Positions 1 to 9,164 are shown, counted from the first letter of the stretch. The stretch: 64,000 nucleotides of DNA from Cloacibacterium sp047601505 (GCF_047601505.1 NZ_JASGJD010000001.1:186001-250000); one strand, 5' to 3'. Numbers and translations are program-made. The notes: generated by a model from the letters alone, not told the origin.

Positions 1-639
1 AGGAGTATCATACCATTCATTTATAGAAATAGTTTTATTTGGAAATCTATTAATAGAAGGCGTCTTTTTATAACTCTCTGTTTTATAATCATATAATGAA
101 TTTACACCAAACCCCTCTGGCAATGTAACTTCGTATCTATCACCAGACTTCGGAATTAAAGTAATTGGAATATTTACAGACTGAAGATGGTTTTTATCTA
201 CGATAAAATAGACGGGAGAATCATTCTTGTCTAAATATGTGCTTTTTAATCTACCTTTGGTTGAATAATTAACAAACAGATCCAACTCTTGTGCAAGAAA
301 TTCATTATGAGTTCTAGACATTAACAATTTTTTCAAAAATAATCCTTCTGTGTTTCCATTTTGCCCCCAAATAAAATTGATAGATTGATTTGGAGTAAAA
401 TAACTTGCTGAATTATTAGATATACTTATCACTGTACTAGAGGCATAAACTCTTTGTGCATAGTATTTATTATAAACATAAGAGATAAAAAAACCAAAAA
501 TACCAAGCATTAAAAACCAATACCAATTCTTGAGCAATCTTCTAATAAAATGCTCAACATTAAAAAAATCAAAAGAATTATTTTTTTCTTTATCTTCCTG
601 TTTCTCTTTTCTATTGTTTGTTTTGTCCTCTGGTATCAT
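1..639 (-). CDS. Wzc-like polysaccharide co-polymerase/tyrosine kinase, N-terminal part (cut by window edge)
   Basis: Only the first 213 codons lie in the window; the gene runs off the left edge. The start ATG is at 639, three bases after the stop of the upstream export lipoprotein gene. The product begins with a charged cytoplasmic stretch (residues 1-40), then a membrane segment around residues 43-60 (WYWFLMLGIFGFF). A periplasmic Wzz-type region follows, with YASSTVISISN and SRTHNEFLAQEL. In this family a C-terminal BY-kinase domain follows a second membrane segment, and the protein sets chain length and couples polymerisation to export. The kinase part is not visible, so a kinase-free Wzz protein cannot be excluded. 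The partner lipoprotein immediately upstream strongly supports a capsule or exopolysaccharide export role. Confidence 0.8.
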   Translation of the reverse strand, partial: MIPEDKTNNRKEKQEDKEKNNSFDFFNVEHFIRRLLKNWYWFLMLGIFGFFISYVYNKYYAQRVYASSTVISISNNSASYFTPNQSINFIWGQNGNTEGLFLKKLLMSRTHNEFLAQELDLFVNYSTKGRLKSTYLDKNDSPVYFIVDKNHLQSVNIPITLIPKSGDRYEVTLPEGFGVNSLYDYKTESYKKTPSINRFPNKTISINEWYDTP

Positions 640-642
640 TTC

Positions 643-1446
643 TTAAAATCTTGAAAAAAGTAAGTAAATAGATAATGCTGTCGTTAACAAACTTACCCCT
701 GTCGTTAAAGTTTGAATTGGTTCTTTGCCAAAGCCATAAAAACTCCTTGATCTTGTATTAAACATATAAATATCTCCATTCTGAACCCAAAAATAGGGGG
801 AATTCAGAATATCTTCTCTAGTAAGATCTATCTGCGCTTTTTTTATACCTTCAGGAAACATTCTATAAACCACTATGTTTCTTCTATCAACATGTCGATC
901 CAATCCTCCGCTTTCAGCAATTGCCTCCATAATGCTAAGAGTAGCTCTAGGGCTTACTTTAACAAAGTTTTTACCATCAACATCCGTAACAAAAGAATAT
1001 CTAATTCCCTCTAAAAAAACTCTAGCTTCAGCCTTTTCAGGCATGAAATTTTCGTTAACTTTTTGTTGAATATCTGCAGCTATTTCAGTGGTTGTCCTAC
1101 CTTCTGCTTTTACCTTTCCCATTCCTAAAATATAAACATACCCTGCTTCATCAATATTAAGTCCTGAGAAATAAAAACTTCCCCCACCATCAGCAGATAC
1201 CCCTTGCTGTGCATTAAGACTAGAATAAAACTGTGCTGCATCTCCTTTTGGTGTTGTAATAATATTAAGTTTCAACATATCGTTTTTTGTTATACGATAC
1301 TTCGGTATATTCTCATAAGAAACCAAACCTTCTGAATTAAGCTGTAAATTTTCGTTAGGCTGTAGATACCTCACGTCTTTTGTGGTGATGCAAGACGTTA
1401 ATAAAACTAATAAAGGAATTAAAAACAGTAGTTTTTGTTTTTTCAT
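643..1446 (-). CDS. Wza-like polysaccharide export outer-membrane lipoprotein
   Basis: 267 aa. The N-terminus MKKQKLLFLIPLLVLLTSC carries a lipobox with Cys19, so it is an SPII lipoprotein. Residues about 50-120 match the polysaccharide export (Wza/BexD) domain (YRITKNDMLKLNI, DEAGYVYILGMGKV, TEIAADIQQKV). An SLBB-like region follows (VSPRATLSIMEAIAESGG). The C-terminus has a hydrophobic helix (LLTTALSIYLLF), as expected for the outer-membrane helix of a Wza ring. It would form the outer-membrane exit channel for the polymer made by the neighbouring genes. Three bases separate it from the Wzc-like gene, so they are probably co-translated. Confidence 0.88.
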   Translation of the reverse strand: MKKQKLLFLIPLLVLLTSCITTKDVRYLQPNENLQLNSEGLVSYENIPKYRITKNDMLKLNIITTPKGDAAQFYSSLNAQQGVSADGGGSFYFSGLNIDEAGYVYILGMGKVKAEGRTTTEIAADIQQKVNENFMPEKAEARVFLEGIRYSFVTDVDGKNFVKVSPRATLSIMEAIAESGGLDRHVDRRNIVVYRMFPEGIKKAQIDLTREDILNSPYFWVQNGDIYMFNTRSRSFYGFGKEPIQTLTTGVSLLTTALSIYLLFSRF

Positions 1447-1475
1447 TGATTTTCTATATTTAACAAAGTTAACAT

Positions 1476-2588
1476 TTAATTTCTTATTTTGAATTTAGAG
1501 TAAATATTGGGCAAATATGCTCCTAAAAAACCTAAAGACAAGATTATTACCAAAAGTAAATTCACATCAATATGTCTTAAAAAATAAGCAACAGCTACAA
1601 TAAATAAATAATAAAATATAATATAAAAAGTTGCTCTTTTATGCGAAAGACCAAGTTTTAGTAATTTATGATGAATGTGATTTTTATCCGCATCAAAAGG
1701 AGATCGTTTCTCTGCTAAACGAATAATAATAACATTAAGCGTATCTATTATAGGCAAAATTAGAATCGCAACTGCTATTACTGGTGCTGAATTCAAATGA
1801 TAATAAACAACTCCTGGGCCTCTTTTTGCAATAAAAATATCTATAAAACAGATTGCCGTAAAGGTGAGTAAAAACCCTAAAAGCATAGAACCTGTATCTC
1901 CCATAAAAATCTTTTTGGTTCGCTCAGACAAATTATAATACAAGAAACCTAAAACGGCTCCAATAATTGAAGTAGATAATATCACTAAAGGATAATTATA
2001 TTCTCCCAATCTGTAATAACTTATCCCAAAAAATGCAAAACAAATGATACCGTAAGTTCCAGCAAGTCCATCAATTCCATCAATAAGATTAAAAGCATTT
2101 ACCAAAATAATAAATGTAATGATACTGAATATTACACTCAGAAAATAATTAAGTTCATAAACGCCAAAAACGCCAAACAAATTTCTAATTCTAACATCAG
2201 AACCAATTACCAACATCGCCGTAACAATAAGTTGAGCAAGTAGTTTTTTATAAGCTCTCATCACCACAATATCGTCCATTACTCCTACATAAAGTAAAAT
2301 AACTAACGACGCAAACAAAAATTTATATAAATCAAATAATTGATAAGCGTATATTGATATGCAAACCGCTATGGCAAAAAACATTGCAACTCCGCCCAGA
2401 TTAGGAATTTTTCTTTCATGAGAGCTTCTTTGTCCTGGTTCGTCCATTAAATTTTTTCTTCGAGAAATTTTAATAATCGTTGGTATGGTATAATATACAA
2501 TAAGGTAAGAAGAAAGCAGCGAAAAAACTACTTTCAAATAGAAAATAGGAAAATTAAACTCTTGTAATAAAAGGTCTATCTTATCCAT
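1476..2588 (-). CDS. WecA/TagO-like undecaprenyl-phosphate sugar-1-phosphate transferase (GT4/MraY family)
   Basis: 370 aa polytopic membrane protein. MraY/WecA superfamily motifs are present: DEPGQRSSH (49-57), the Asp pair MDD (104-106), NAFNLIDGIDGLAG (164-177), GDTGS (230-234), and the HIHHKLL histidine motif (304-310) typical of the WecA/TagO branch rather than MraY. It should transfer a HexNAc-1-phosphate from UDP-sugar to undecaprenyl phosphate at the inner membrane, starting repeat-unit synthesis. It lies in the same-strand run of surface polysaccharide genes, six bases after the polymerase gene ends. The exact sugar cannot be read from the sequence. Confidence 0.88.
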   Translation of the reverse strand: MDKIDLLLQEFNFPIFYLKVVFSLLSSYLIVYYTIPTIIKISRRKNLMDEPGQRSSHERKIPNLGGVAMFFAIAVCISIYAYQLFDLYKFLFASLVILLYVGVMDDIVVMRAYKKLLAQLIVTAMLVIGSDVRIRNLFGVFGVYELNYFLSVIFSIITFIILVNAFNLIDGIDGLAGTYGIICFAFFGISYYRLGEYNYPLVILSTSIIGAVLGFLYYNLSERTKKIFMGDTGSMLLGFLLTFTAICFIDIFIAKRGPGVVYYHLNSAPVIAVAILILPIIDTLNVIIIRLAEKRSPFDADKNHIHHKLLKLGLSHKRATFYIIFYYLFIVAVAYFLRHIDVNLLLVIILSLGFLGAYLPNIYSKFKIRN

Positions 2589-2594
2589 ACACTT

Positions 2595-3731
2595 TTAATT
2601 TAGCCAAAGATGATTTCTATATTTACTTGTGGTGAAATTACCAGCTTTACCATTATTGCTAGAAAAATTAAAATACATTAAAAACAAATACACCATAAAA
2701 GTAGTGTGTAAGACTCTTTGAACCCTTGTCTTAGCCGCATAAACAATACTTGGAACCACAAAAACGCTCATGAAAAACATATAAGCTCCTGGCAATCTAA
2801 TTGCAAATATTCTATTCCCTCGAAAAATATAAAATAAAAACAAGCCAAAAACCGCCAGATTCCTCATATATTCATAATATTCTACTTCTCTGCAACCATC
2901 TTCATCAAATTTATACAAAATATAAATAAAAAATATTTTTATAATATCTGCCAACCCAAAAGCCACAGACTGACCAAACTGGCTGTCATTAACATATCCA
3001 GAAAAACCATCAGAAACATCTTGCGAACCAACTGTATCTATCAAACTTCCAAATATTCTATAAACTTCAAAAGGCGAAAGCAAAATTGCAATCACAATTA
3101 CTGCTATAATCCGAGCCTTATTCATCGGTATTTTTACAACCCAATAAGCTGGCAAAAAAGCAACTGCCGTTTTATGAAAACCTAATGCAATATACATCAT
3201 CAGTAGAAACATTGGCAGATTTCTAGCTTTAATATATCGGTAAGAAAAAACACAAATTGCAACTCCCATTCCCTGCCTTATCTGCCCAGAATCTTCAAAA
3301 AAATACAAAGGCATAAAATACATAAAAGCCCCTAAAACAGGATAAGCTAAATTTTGATAAATAGTGGTAAATTTCAATGAAATTGACATCAAAACCATTA
3401 CAAAAGTCACCATATAAAAAGGAGAGCCAAGGTCAAATAGAATTTTATTGAGAAATACATAAATCCACTCTATTTGTTCTGATGTTGGTATAAAAAGTGC
3501 TTTATCTAAAACATCATTATATGTAGTATAAAGAGAAAAACCAGAATATAAATTTCTATAAATAGGATAATCTGCTCCTACAAAATATCTAAAACCAGAA
3601 AAAATAATCATTAAAACGCCTGCAATAATCAAGAAAAACGGTGTCTTTTTCTTCAGAACATAAAGTTCTAAATAGCTAGAAACCGCCATAAATACAAATA
3701 AAAATGTAAATACAGGATGTAGAAATACCAT
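2595..3731 (-). CDS. EpsG-family membrane protein, probable polysaccharide polymerase (Wzy-like)
   Basis: 378 aa with about ten hydrophobic segments. The N-terminal motif FSGFRYFVGADYPIYRNLY (about 45-63) is the hallmark of the EpsG family, and GQIRQGMGVAICVFSYRYI (about 147-165) matches its second conserved block. EpsG proteins act as repeat-unit polymerases in Wzx/Wzy-type pathways; this role is inferred from family and context. It lies between the WecA-like transferase gene and the GT2 gene, eight bases after the latter. No flippase is seen in the window, so the rest of the operon is presumably outside it. Confidence 0.82.
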   Translation of the reverse strand: MVFLHPVFTFLFVFMAVSSYLELYVLKKKTPFFLIIAGVLMIIFSGFRYFVGADYPIYRNLYSGFSLYTTYNDVLDKALFIPTSEQIEWIYVFLNKILFDLGSPFYMVTFVMVLMSISLKFTTIYQNLAYPVLGAFMYFMPLYFFEDSGQIRQGMGVAICVFSYRYIKARNLPMFLLMMYIALGFHKTAVAFLPAYWVVKIPMNKARIIAVIVIAILLSPFEVYRIFGSLIDTVGSQDVSDGFSGYVNDSQFGQSVAFGLADIIKIFFIYILYKFDEDGCREVEYYEYMRNLAVFGLFLFYIFRGNRIFAIRLPGAYMFFMSVFVVPSIVYAAKTRVQRVLHTTFMVYLFLMYFNFSSNNGKAGNFTTSKYRNHLWLN

Positions 3732-3739
3732 TCGTGTTG

Positions 3740-4726
3740 TTATAATAATTTCCTTATCAATCTAGTTTGTCCAAAGAAACAAAGTAGGTAATAAATTTTT
3801 TTTCTCAAGGGCAAAGATAATAGATAATTCTTACCAAACCGCTTATAACTAAGGATTTCTGCCTTAGAAATATTTCTTTGCATCGAAAAATGATTAAACT
3901 CTGAGTTCATTTTATTAAAAAACTCCTCATTTTTAACATACGCCAAGTACGCCAAAAACGTATAAACTCCTTCCAAAATCTGAAAACCTTTCAATTCTTT
4001 TTTGCAACTAGAATAAATAGATTTTTCAAACGCTTTTTCTACATTTTCTACCGCTCTAAGTATATCCAAACCACGCTCTGTATGAGACTTTGAGATAGAA
4101 TTACTCCTCTCCAAATAATGATAATGATAAACATTTGTCTTTGCCAAAGTTTTACACCTCAACAATAATTGTGGTATCAATTCTATATCTTCGAAATGCA
4201 TTCCTTTTTGGAATCTTTTTCCTTCAAAAAGTTCTTTATTGAAAATTTTATTACACGCAAAATAAGAAATATCCGAAAACACAGAAAAATGCTTTTCTAA
4301 CTCAATTTTCTCTGGCAAATTCGGGATTTGAGTTAATTTTTGAGTTATATTTCCATTTTCATCCACTTTTTGAAGATTACAAATTACCAACTCAGCTTGA
4401 TTTTTAATCGCTAAATCATACATTTCTTCCATCATCTTTTCCGAAACATAATCATCAGAATCTACAAAAGCGAAAAATTCTCCGTTTGCTCTATCAATTC
4501 CGAAATTTCTGGCATCGCTCAAACCTCCATTTTCTTTAATAAAAGCTTTTATTTTTTCTGGAAATTTATTTTGAAAAACATCAATTATTTTTTGAGAGTC
4601 GTCTGTACTTCCGTCATTAATTACTAAAATTTCAATTTCCTGCAACGTCTGATTCACCAGAGAATTTAGACATTTCTCTAGATAGTTTTCTACGTTATAA
4701 ACCGGAACAATTACAGATATTTTCAT
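3740..4726 (-). CDS. GT2-family glycosyltransferase
   Basis: 328 aa, soluble GT-A fold. The N-terminus MKISVIVPVYNVENYL and INDGSTDDS (37-44) bind the nucleotide sugar. DSDD (89-92) is the DxD-type metal motif, and ENGGLSDARN (65-74) is also conserved. It adds one sugar to the growing lipid-linked repeat unit on the cytoplasmic face; donor and acceptor cannot be predicted. It is the first gene of the minus-strand polysaccharide run in this window; the 117-base gap upstream of it holds repeats of the type ACGATTTCACA and no clear gene. Confidence 0.88.
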   Translation of the reverse strand: MKISVIVPVYNVENYLEKCLNSLVNQTLQEIEILVINDGSTDDSQKIIDVFQNKFPEKIKAFIKENGGLSDARNFGIDRANGEFFAFVDSDDYVSEKMMEEMYDLAIKNQAELVICNLQKVDENGNITQKLTQIPNLPEKIELEKHFSVFSDISYFACNKIFNKELFEGKRFQKGMHFEDIELIPQLLLRCKTLAKTNVYHYHYLERSNSISKSHTERGLDILRAVENVEKAFEKSIYSSCKKELKGFQILEGVYTFLAYLAYVKNEEFFNKMNSEFNHFSMQRNISKAEILSYKRFGKNYLLSLPLRKKIYYLLCFFGQTRLIRKLL

Positions 4727-4843
4727 TGATTTTTTTTTGTAAATTTGTTGAATTGCTAAATCGTTAAATCGCGAAATGATTAAAAAATTACAGTTTCACG
4801 ATTTCACAACTTAACGATTTTACAGTTTTACGATTTCACAATT
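4727..4843. repeat. Degenerate AT-rich intergenic repeats (ACGATTTYACA type)
   Basis: This gap holds several imperfect copies of a motif close to ACGATTTCACAA or CGATTTTACAG (for example around 4799-4806, 4817-4823 and 4830-4843). A similar sequence recurs at about 43670-43687 (TTTCACGATTTCACA). No ORF or terminator was found. It looks like a dispersed low-complexity intergenic repeat; its function is unknown. Confidence 0.45.
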
Positions 4844-5917
4844 TCACACCCTCAAAAGCCTCTCACTCAACGTACCATTCTTCGCCAAATCATATTCATA
4901 TTGCGAACAAGGCACACATTTTTGGATATTTTCATCATTGCCAAAATACCACAATCCTGTAAAAGTGTCTCTTTTAAAAGCAAACTCTCTATCATCTACC
5001 AAAACCCAAAAAGTATCGTATTTTCTATCTTTCGGATGCGTTTTCTGTATATCAATTCCCTCTAACAAATACCAGAGCATTTGAGCCAACAATTGATGAT
5101 TCAGAATGTTTTCTGCATCTGCATTAAAGTTGAAAATTCCCGCCATTTTAAGATTTTCTCCTAAACCAATCTCTTTCATCACGGCACAAATTTCTCTTCT
5201 ATTCAAACCATTAATTTGAGGATTTACCGAAAATGGTTCGGCAAAACTTTCTATTGCATCACAATTAAGCGTTACCAAATCTGCTCTACGGAAAAATGGT
5301 TCAATTCTATCGGTATTTCCCATCATTTCTGCCAATCTCACTACATCAAACTCCACGCTTTTCATTAGTTTTACGGCGTCTATTTCGTTCAAATGTTTCT
5401 GATATCCGAGATGATGATAATCTTTCAAACTCAATAATTTAGAATTGAAAATTTTCTGCAAAAAGTTTTGTTCTGAAATTTCGTCGCCCTCGTTAGAAAG
5501 GTCAATTTTATTATTGATTTGCGTGTATCTTATATTTTTTTGATGAAAATTAAGCGCATGAATCATCGCTATCGACAAATCATTTCCGCCACCTACAACA
5601 ATAGGAACCGTATTTTTGTACAAACACGCCGAAAGAATTTCTTGTAAAATATAATGCGTATCTTCTAATGTTTTGCCAGAAATAACATCTCCCAAATCAC
5701 AAATAGGAATTTCAAAATCAAATTTTGAAAGTTTGTAAAATTCTTCCCTTACAATATCGTAATTTTTGGCAATTGCATCTCCTTTTCCGCCTCTATAATC
5801 ACTACAAAATATCAATAAAATACCATTTTCTGGAATTTCATTGGTTATAACACTTCCCAACTGCCAAGGTTGAGTTTCTATTTTTTTTGGTGAGATGATG
5901 ATGTCTTCTATGTTCAT
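4844..5917 (-). CDS. Ureohydrolase (arginase/formimidoylglutamase)-fold protein lacking metal ligands
   Basis: 357 aa, the usual length for this Bacteroidota family, often labelled formimidoylglutamase. The fold is recognisable: VPIVVGGGNDLSIAM (104-118) sits where active enzymes have GGDHS. However, the second metal motif (DAHxD in active enzymes) reads TQINNKID (132-139), and the third (SxDxDxxDP) reads LNCDAIES (217-224). Most Asp/His ligands of the binuclear Mn site are therefore missing. No histidine-utilisation genes are nearby; topA is downstream on the same strand of the chromosome. I think it is not a functional HutG and has an unknown, perhaps non-catalytic, role. Confidence 0.75.
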   Translation of the reverse strand: MNIEDIIISPKKIETQPWQLGSVITNEIPENGILLIFCSDYRGGKGDAIAKNYDIVREEFYKLSKFDFEIPICDLGDVISGKTLEDTHYILQEILSACLYKNTVPIVVGGGNDLSIAMIHALNFHQKNIRYTQINNKIDLSNEGDEISEQNFLQKIFNSKLLSLKDYHHLGYQKHLNEIDAVKLMKSVEFDVVRLAEMMGNTDRIEPFFRRADLVTLNCDAIESFAEPFSVNPQINGLNRREICAVMKEIGLGENLKMAGIFNFNADAENILNHQLLAQMLWYLLEGIDIQKTHPKDRKYDTFWVLVDDREFAFKRDTFTGLWYFGNDENIQKCVPCSQYEYDLAKNGTLSERLLRV

Positions 5918-6246
5918 TTTTTGAGTCTCGAAGTATAATTTTTGAGTTATGAGATTGTTTTTTCCTTTCCCACAAACTTACAAAATAACTTTTGGCTAAA
6001 GAGAATGTTTCTTAAAAAAGTCTCAGAGCGACGAACTTTTGGCAGAAAACCCAATTAAAAACAAAACGAAGTCGCGGAGCGACGACCTAAAAACCTTGTT
6101 GCTTTTTTGATTACCTTATTATATTCTACCAATTGAAAATCTCAGAGCGATTTTTCAATAAAAAAAGCGGACTAAAGTCCGCTCCCATTGATATTATATT
6201 CTTTTAAAATCATTGCGTGAAACCATTGCAACATTGCTTGAAAAAT
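5918..6246. other. Intergenic region with short GC-rich repeats and the topA terminator
   Basis: No ORF is visible in this gap. It contains recurring short words, CTCAGAGCGA at about 6022-6031 and 6141-6150 and GTCGCGGAGCGAC at about 6071-6083, the latter with self-complementary ends (GTCGC/GCGAC). AGCGGAC-TAAA-GTCCGCT (6166-6183), preceded on the plus strand by a run of A, forms a rho-independent terminator for transcripts leaving topA on the minus strand. The GGAGCGACG words resemble small dispersed repeats. Confidence 0.55.
6166..6183 (-). terminator. Rho-independent terminator after topA
   Basis: A perfect 7-bp stem AGCGGAC/GTCCGCT with a 4-base loop, followed on the minus strand by seven T. 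It lies 63 bases past the topA stop. Confidence 0.85.
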
Positions 6247-8772
6247 TTATTTCTTCTTCGCTGCTGGTTTCTTTGCCGCAGGTTTTTTCTTTTCTGCAAA
6301 AGCCGTTTTATCTTGTGCAATAATCCATTTTTTTACTTCATCTAAAGAAATTTCCTTTAATTCCTCAGCTTCAAATTTGCTTCCATCATCTTTTTTCGGA
6401 ATTTTCAACATTGCTTTTCCAAATTTAATAAATGGTCCCCATCTTCCGTTTTCAATAGAAATTTTTTCTTTTTCCCATTGCTGAATATAACGATTGGCTT
6501 CTTTTTCTAATTTTGCAGAAATAAGTTCTTCAATATCTCCTTGAGAAAGATTATCAAAATCATATTTTTTCGGAACGTTTACATACAAATCTTTGTATTT
6601 TACAAATGGTCCAAATCTACCTTTTCCTTTGGTTACAGGTTCGCCTTTGTAAGTTGCAACTGGCGCATCAGCTTCAATTTTATCTTTAATAAATTGCTCT
6701 GCAACTTCTTGCGTTACCGAAAAAGGGTCTGTTCCTCTGCCAATAGAAATAAATGTTTCTCCCCACTTTACATAAGGCCCAAATCTTCCTACACCTACAG
6801 AAACTGGTTTTCCGTCAAATTCTTGTAAATCAAAAGGAATTTTAAACAAATCCGTTGCTTCTTCTAGCGTAATGGTGTTGATATTTTGAGTTGGAAGTAG
6901 CGAAGCATAAGTTGGTTTCTCTTCATCGTCATTTTCCCCAATTTGTATCATTGCACCATATCTTCCGATTTTGGCATAAATATTTTTACCAGTTTTTGTG
7001 TCAACGCCTAATAATCTTTCGCCGGTTGCTCTGTCTGCGTGTTCTTCTACATCTGTAATTCTTGGATGGAATTTAGAATAAAAATCCGTCATCATTCCTT
7101 TCCATTCTTGAGCTCCGTGAGCAATTTCGTCAAATCCTTCTTCTACTCTTGCCGTAAACCCGTAATCTAAAATTTCTTTAAAATTACTGGTTAAGAAATC
7201 ATTTACCACTTCGCCAATATCTGTTGGAACGAATTTATTTTTATCTCCGCCAAATTTTTCGGTTAGAACTTCTTTTTTAACACCAGATTTCCCTAGAGAA
7301 AGTTTTACAATTTCTCTTTCCTGAGGAATAATTTCTCTTTTATCAACATATTCTCTATTCTGAATCGTCTGAATAGTTGGCGCATACGTAGAAGGACGTC
7401 CAATTCCTAATTCTTCTAACTTTCTTACCAAAGCTGCTTCGGTGTATCTTGCTGCTGGTTTTGTAAATTTTTCGGTAGCTGTAATTTTTTTATAACTTAA
7501 AACTTCGCCTACATTTACTTTTGGTAATAGTTTTTCGTTGTTTTCTTCATCATCTTCATCCGTTTTAGAAATTCCATATACTTTTAAGAATCCATCAAAA
7601 ACAATTACTTCTCCCTGAGCTTCAAAATGACTTGGCAAAGCTGAATTTCCGATTTCAATAACCGTTTTTTCTATTTTGGCATTCGCCATTTGAGATGCTA
7701 AAGTTCTTTTGTAGATTAACTGATAGAGTTTATTCAACTGTACATCGCCAATTGCTTTTACCGAAAAATCTGTAGGACGAATGGCTTCGTGAGCCTCTTG
7801 TGCAGATGCAGATTTGGTGGTGTAATTTCTTGGAGAAGAATATTCTGCCCCAAATTCTTTTTCGATGAAATCTTTTGAAGAATTAATAGCTTCTTGAGAC
7901 AAATTAACAGAATCTGTTCTCATATAGGTAATGTAACCTTCTTCGTAAAGACGCTGAGCAATTCTCATGGTAGAAGTTACATTATAACCTAATCTGTTAG
8001 ACGCTTCTTGCTGAAGTGTAGAAGTAGTGAAAGGTGCAGATGCAGAGCGAGTTCCTGGTTTTTTTTCTACATTCAAAACTTTGAATTCTACATTTTGAGA
8101 TTTCTCCAAAAATGCTTCTGCTTCTTTTTCTTCGTTAAAATCTTTTTTGAGTTTTGCTGCAATTTCTTGCTTTTCGGAATTTAAAAAACTTGCTTCTACT
8201 TTATATGATGAACTCGGTTTAAAATTTCTAATTTCCTGTTCTCTTTCTACCACCAATCTCACTGCAACAGATTGAACTCTACCCGCCGAAAGTCCTGTTT
8301 TTACTTTTTTCCAAAGAACTGGTGACATTTCGAAACCTACAATTCTATCCAAAACTCTTCTTGCCTGTTGTGCATTTACAAGATTTTGGTCTATTTTTCT
8401 AGGATTTTCAATCGCTTTTAGAATTGCATTTTTGGTAATTTCGTGAAAAACAATACGTTTTGTGTGATCTTCTTTTAGTTTTAATTCTTGAGCCAAATGC
8501 CAAGCAATAGCTTCTCCTTCTCGGTCTTCATCAGATGCCAACCAAACTGTATCTGCCTTTTTTACAGCGGCTTTCAATTCGGTTACCAATTTCTTTTTAT
8601 CCGCAGAAACTTCGTAATCTGGAGTAAAGTTGGTAAGATCTATCCCCATTCCTTTTTTCGGTAAATCTCTGATGTGACCAAAGCTAGATTTTACCTCAAA
8701 ATCATTTCCTAAATACTTCTGAATAGTCTTCGCTTTTGCTGGTGACTCTACGATTACTAAATTTTTCGACAT
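6247..8772 (-). CDS. topA: DNA topoisomerase I (type IA)
   Basis: 841 aa from the ATG at 8772; a TTG six bases further upstream is less likely. Toprim motifs VESPAKAKTIQKYLG (8-22) and DEDREGE (81-87) bind Mg. The catalytic Tyr283 lies in YMRTDSVNLS. The C-terminal half carries several non-zinc Topo-C repeats of the type GRFGPFVKY and GRWGPFIKF, followed by a lysine/alanine-rich tail (KKKPAAKKPAAKKK) that should bind DNA. It relaxes negative supercoils. Length and layout are standard for Bacteroidota. A strong terminator follows. Confidence 0.97.
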   Translation of the reverse strand: MSKNLVIVESPAKAKTIQKYLGNDFEVKSSFGHIRDLPKKGMGIDLTNFTPDYEVSADKKKLVTELKAAVKKADTVWLASDEDREGEAIAWHLAQELKLKEDHTKRIVFHEITKNAILKAIENPRKIDQNLVNAQQARRVLDRIVGFEMSPVLWKKVKTGLSAGRVQSVAVRLVVEREQEIRNFKPSSSYKVEASFLNSEKQEIAAKLKKDFNEEKEAEAFLEKSQNVEFKVLNVEKKPGTRSASAPFTTSTLQQEASNRLGYNVTSTMRIAQRLYEEGYITYMRTDSVNLSQEAINSSKDFIEKEFGAEYSSPRNYTTKSASAQEAHEAIRPTDFSVKAIGDVQLNKLYQLIYKRTLASQMANAKIEKTVIEIGNSALPSHFEAQGEVIVFDGFLKVYGISKTDEDDEENNEKLLPKVNVGEVLSYKKITATEKFTKPAARYTEAALVRKLEELGIGRPSTYAPTIQTIQNREYVDKREIIPQEREIVKLSLGKSGVKKEVLTEKFGGDKNKFVPTDIGEVVNDFLTSNFKEILDYGFTARVEEGFDEIAHGAQEWKGMMTDFYSKFHPRITDVEEHADRATGERLLGVDTKTGKNIYAKIGRYGAMIQIGENDDEEKPTYASLLPTQNINTITLEEATDLFKIPFDLQEFDGKPVSVGVGRFGPYVKWGETFISIGRGTDPFSVTQEVAEQFIKDKIEADAPVATYKGEPVTKGKGRFGPFVKYKDLYVNVPKKYDFDNLSQGDIEELISAKLEKEANRYIQQWEKEKISIENGRWGPFIKFGKAMLKIPKKDDGSKFEAEELKEISLDEVKKWIIAQDKTAFAEKKKPAAKKPAAKKK

Positions 8773-8918
8773 ACACAAAATTTTTGCAAAAGTAGAAACT
8801 TTTTTTTAAACGAGATTTTTTAATATTATTTTTCCTTGTTTTATGACATATTTTACCTAATTTTTCGGATATATTCATTTTATCTATCACAACAAAAAAT
8901 ATATTTTTTCATCAAAAA

Positions 8919-8950
8919 TTTGGAAAACCAATAAACTTGATATAGTTTTG
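8919..8950 (+). promoter_or_regulatory. Promoter of the attenuated TonB-receptor transcript
   Basis: TTTG at 8919-8922 and TAGTTTTG at 8943-8950 are separated by 20 bases, an excellent match to the Bacteroidota sigma-A promoter (TTTG, about 19-20 bases, TAnnTTTG). It predicts a start near 8956 and a leader of about 210 bases before the receptor ATG. Confidence 0.7.
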
Positions 8951-9011
8951 CCAAAGATTTATGACAACAAACGAAATCATATCAAACTATTCTTATAGCA
9001 ACATTATAACA

Positions 9012-9080
9012 ATGATGTGCTGTTGTTCTACTATTATGCAAAATAAGAGGGCAATAAATTGCGTCATTATGTTTGATTAA
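9012..9080 (+). CDS. Candidate cysteine-rich leader peptide (22 aa)
   Basis: The ORF begins ATG ATG TGC TGT TGT and encodes MMCCCSTIMQNKRAINCVIM-FD. Three consecutive Cys codons occur at 9018-9026 and a fourth at 9060-9062. It lies in the leader between a good promoter and a strong intrinsic terminator, the classical layout of a ribosome-mediated attenuator. GAGGGC within the ORF (9047-9052), just past where a ribosome stalled on the Cys codons would sit, is the exact complement of GCCCTC (9113-9118) in the 5' arm of the terminator. Stalling would therefore favour an antiterminator. ACAACA (8964-8969) can also pair with the Cys-codon stretch TGTTGT. Translation of the peptide is inferred. Confidence 0.6.
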   Translation: MMCCCSTIMQNKRAINCVIMFD

Positions 9081-9111
9081 GTAGAAATTCTATTTACAAT
9101 ATATATTAATG

Positions 9112-9139
9112 AGCCCTCAGTTTTCTGGGGGCTTTTTTT
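9112..9139 (+). terminator. Attenuator terminator upstream of the TonB receptor
   Basis: AGCCCTCAG-TTTT-CTGGGGGCT forms a 9-bp stem with one wobble and a 4-base loop, followed by seven T (9133-9139). It ends only 25 bases before the receptor start and lies within its leader, so it should act as an attenuator rather than as the end of another gene. Confidence 0.82.
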
Positions 9140-9164
9140 GTTCAAAAAAATTAAACTTTAAAAT

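Noticed and set aside
4844..5917. Annotation as functional formimidoylglutamase (HutG)
   Set aside because: Most metal ligands are missing and no hut genes are adjacent.
8773..8778. TTG start two codons upstream for topA
   Set aside because: The ATG at 8772 begins the conserved MSKNLVIVESP; the TTG adds only two residues.
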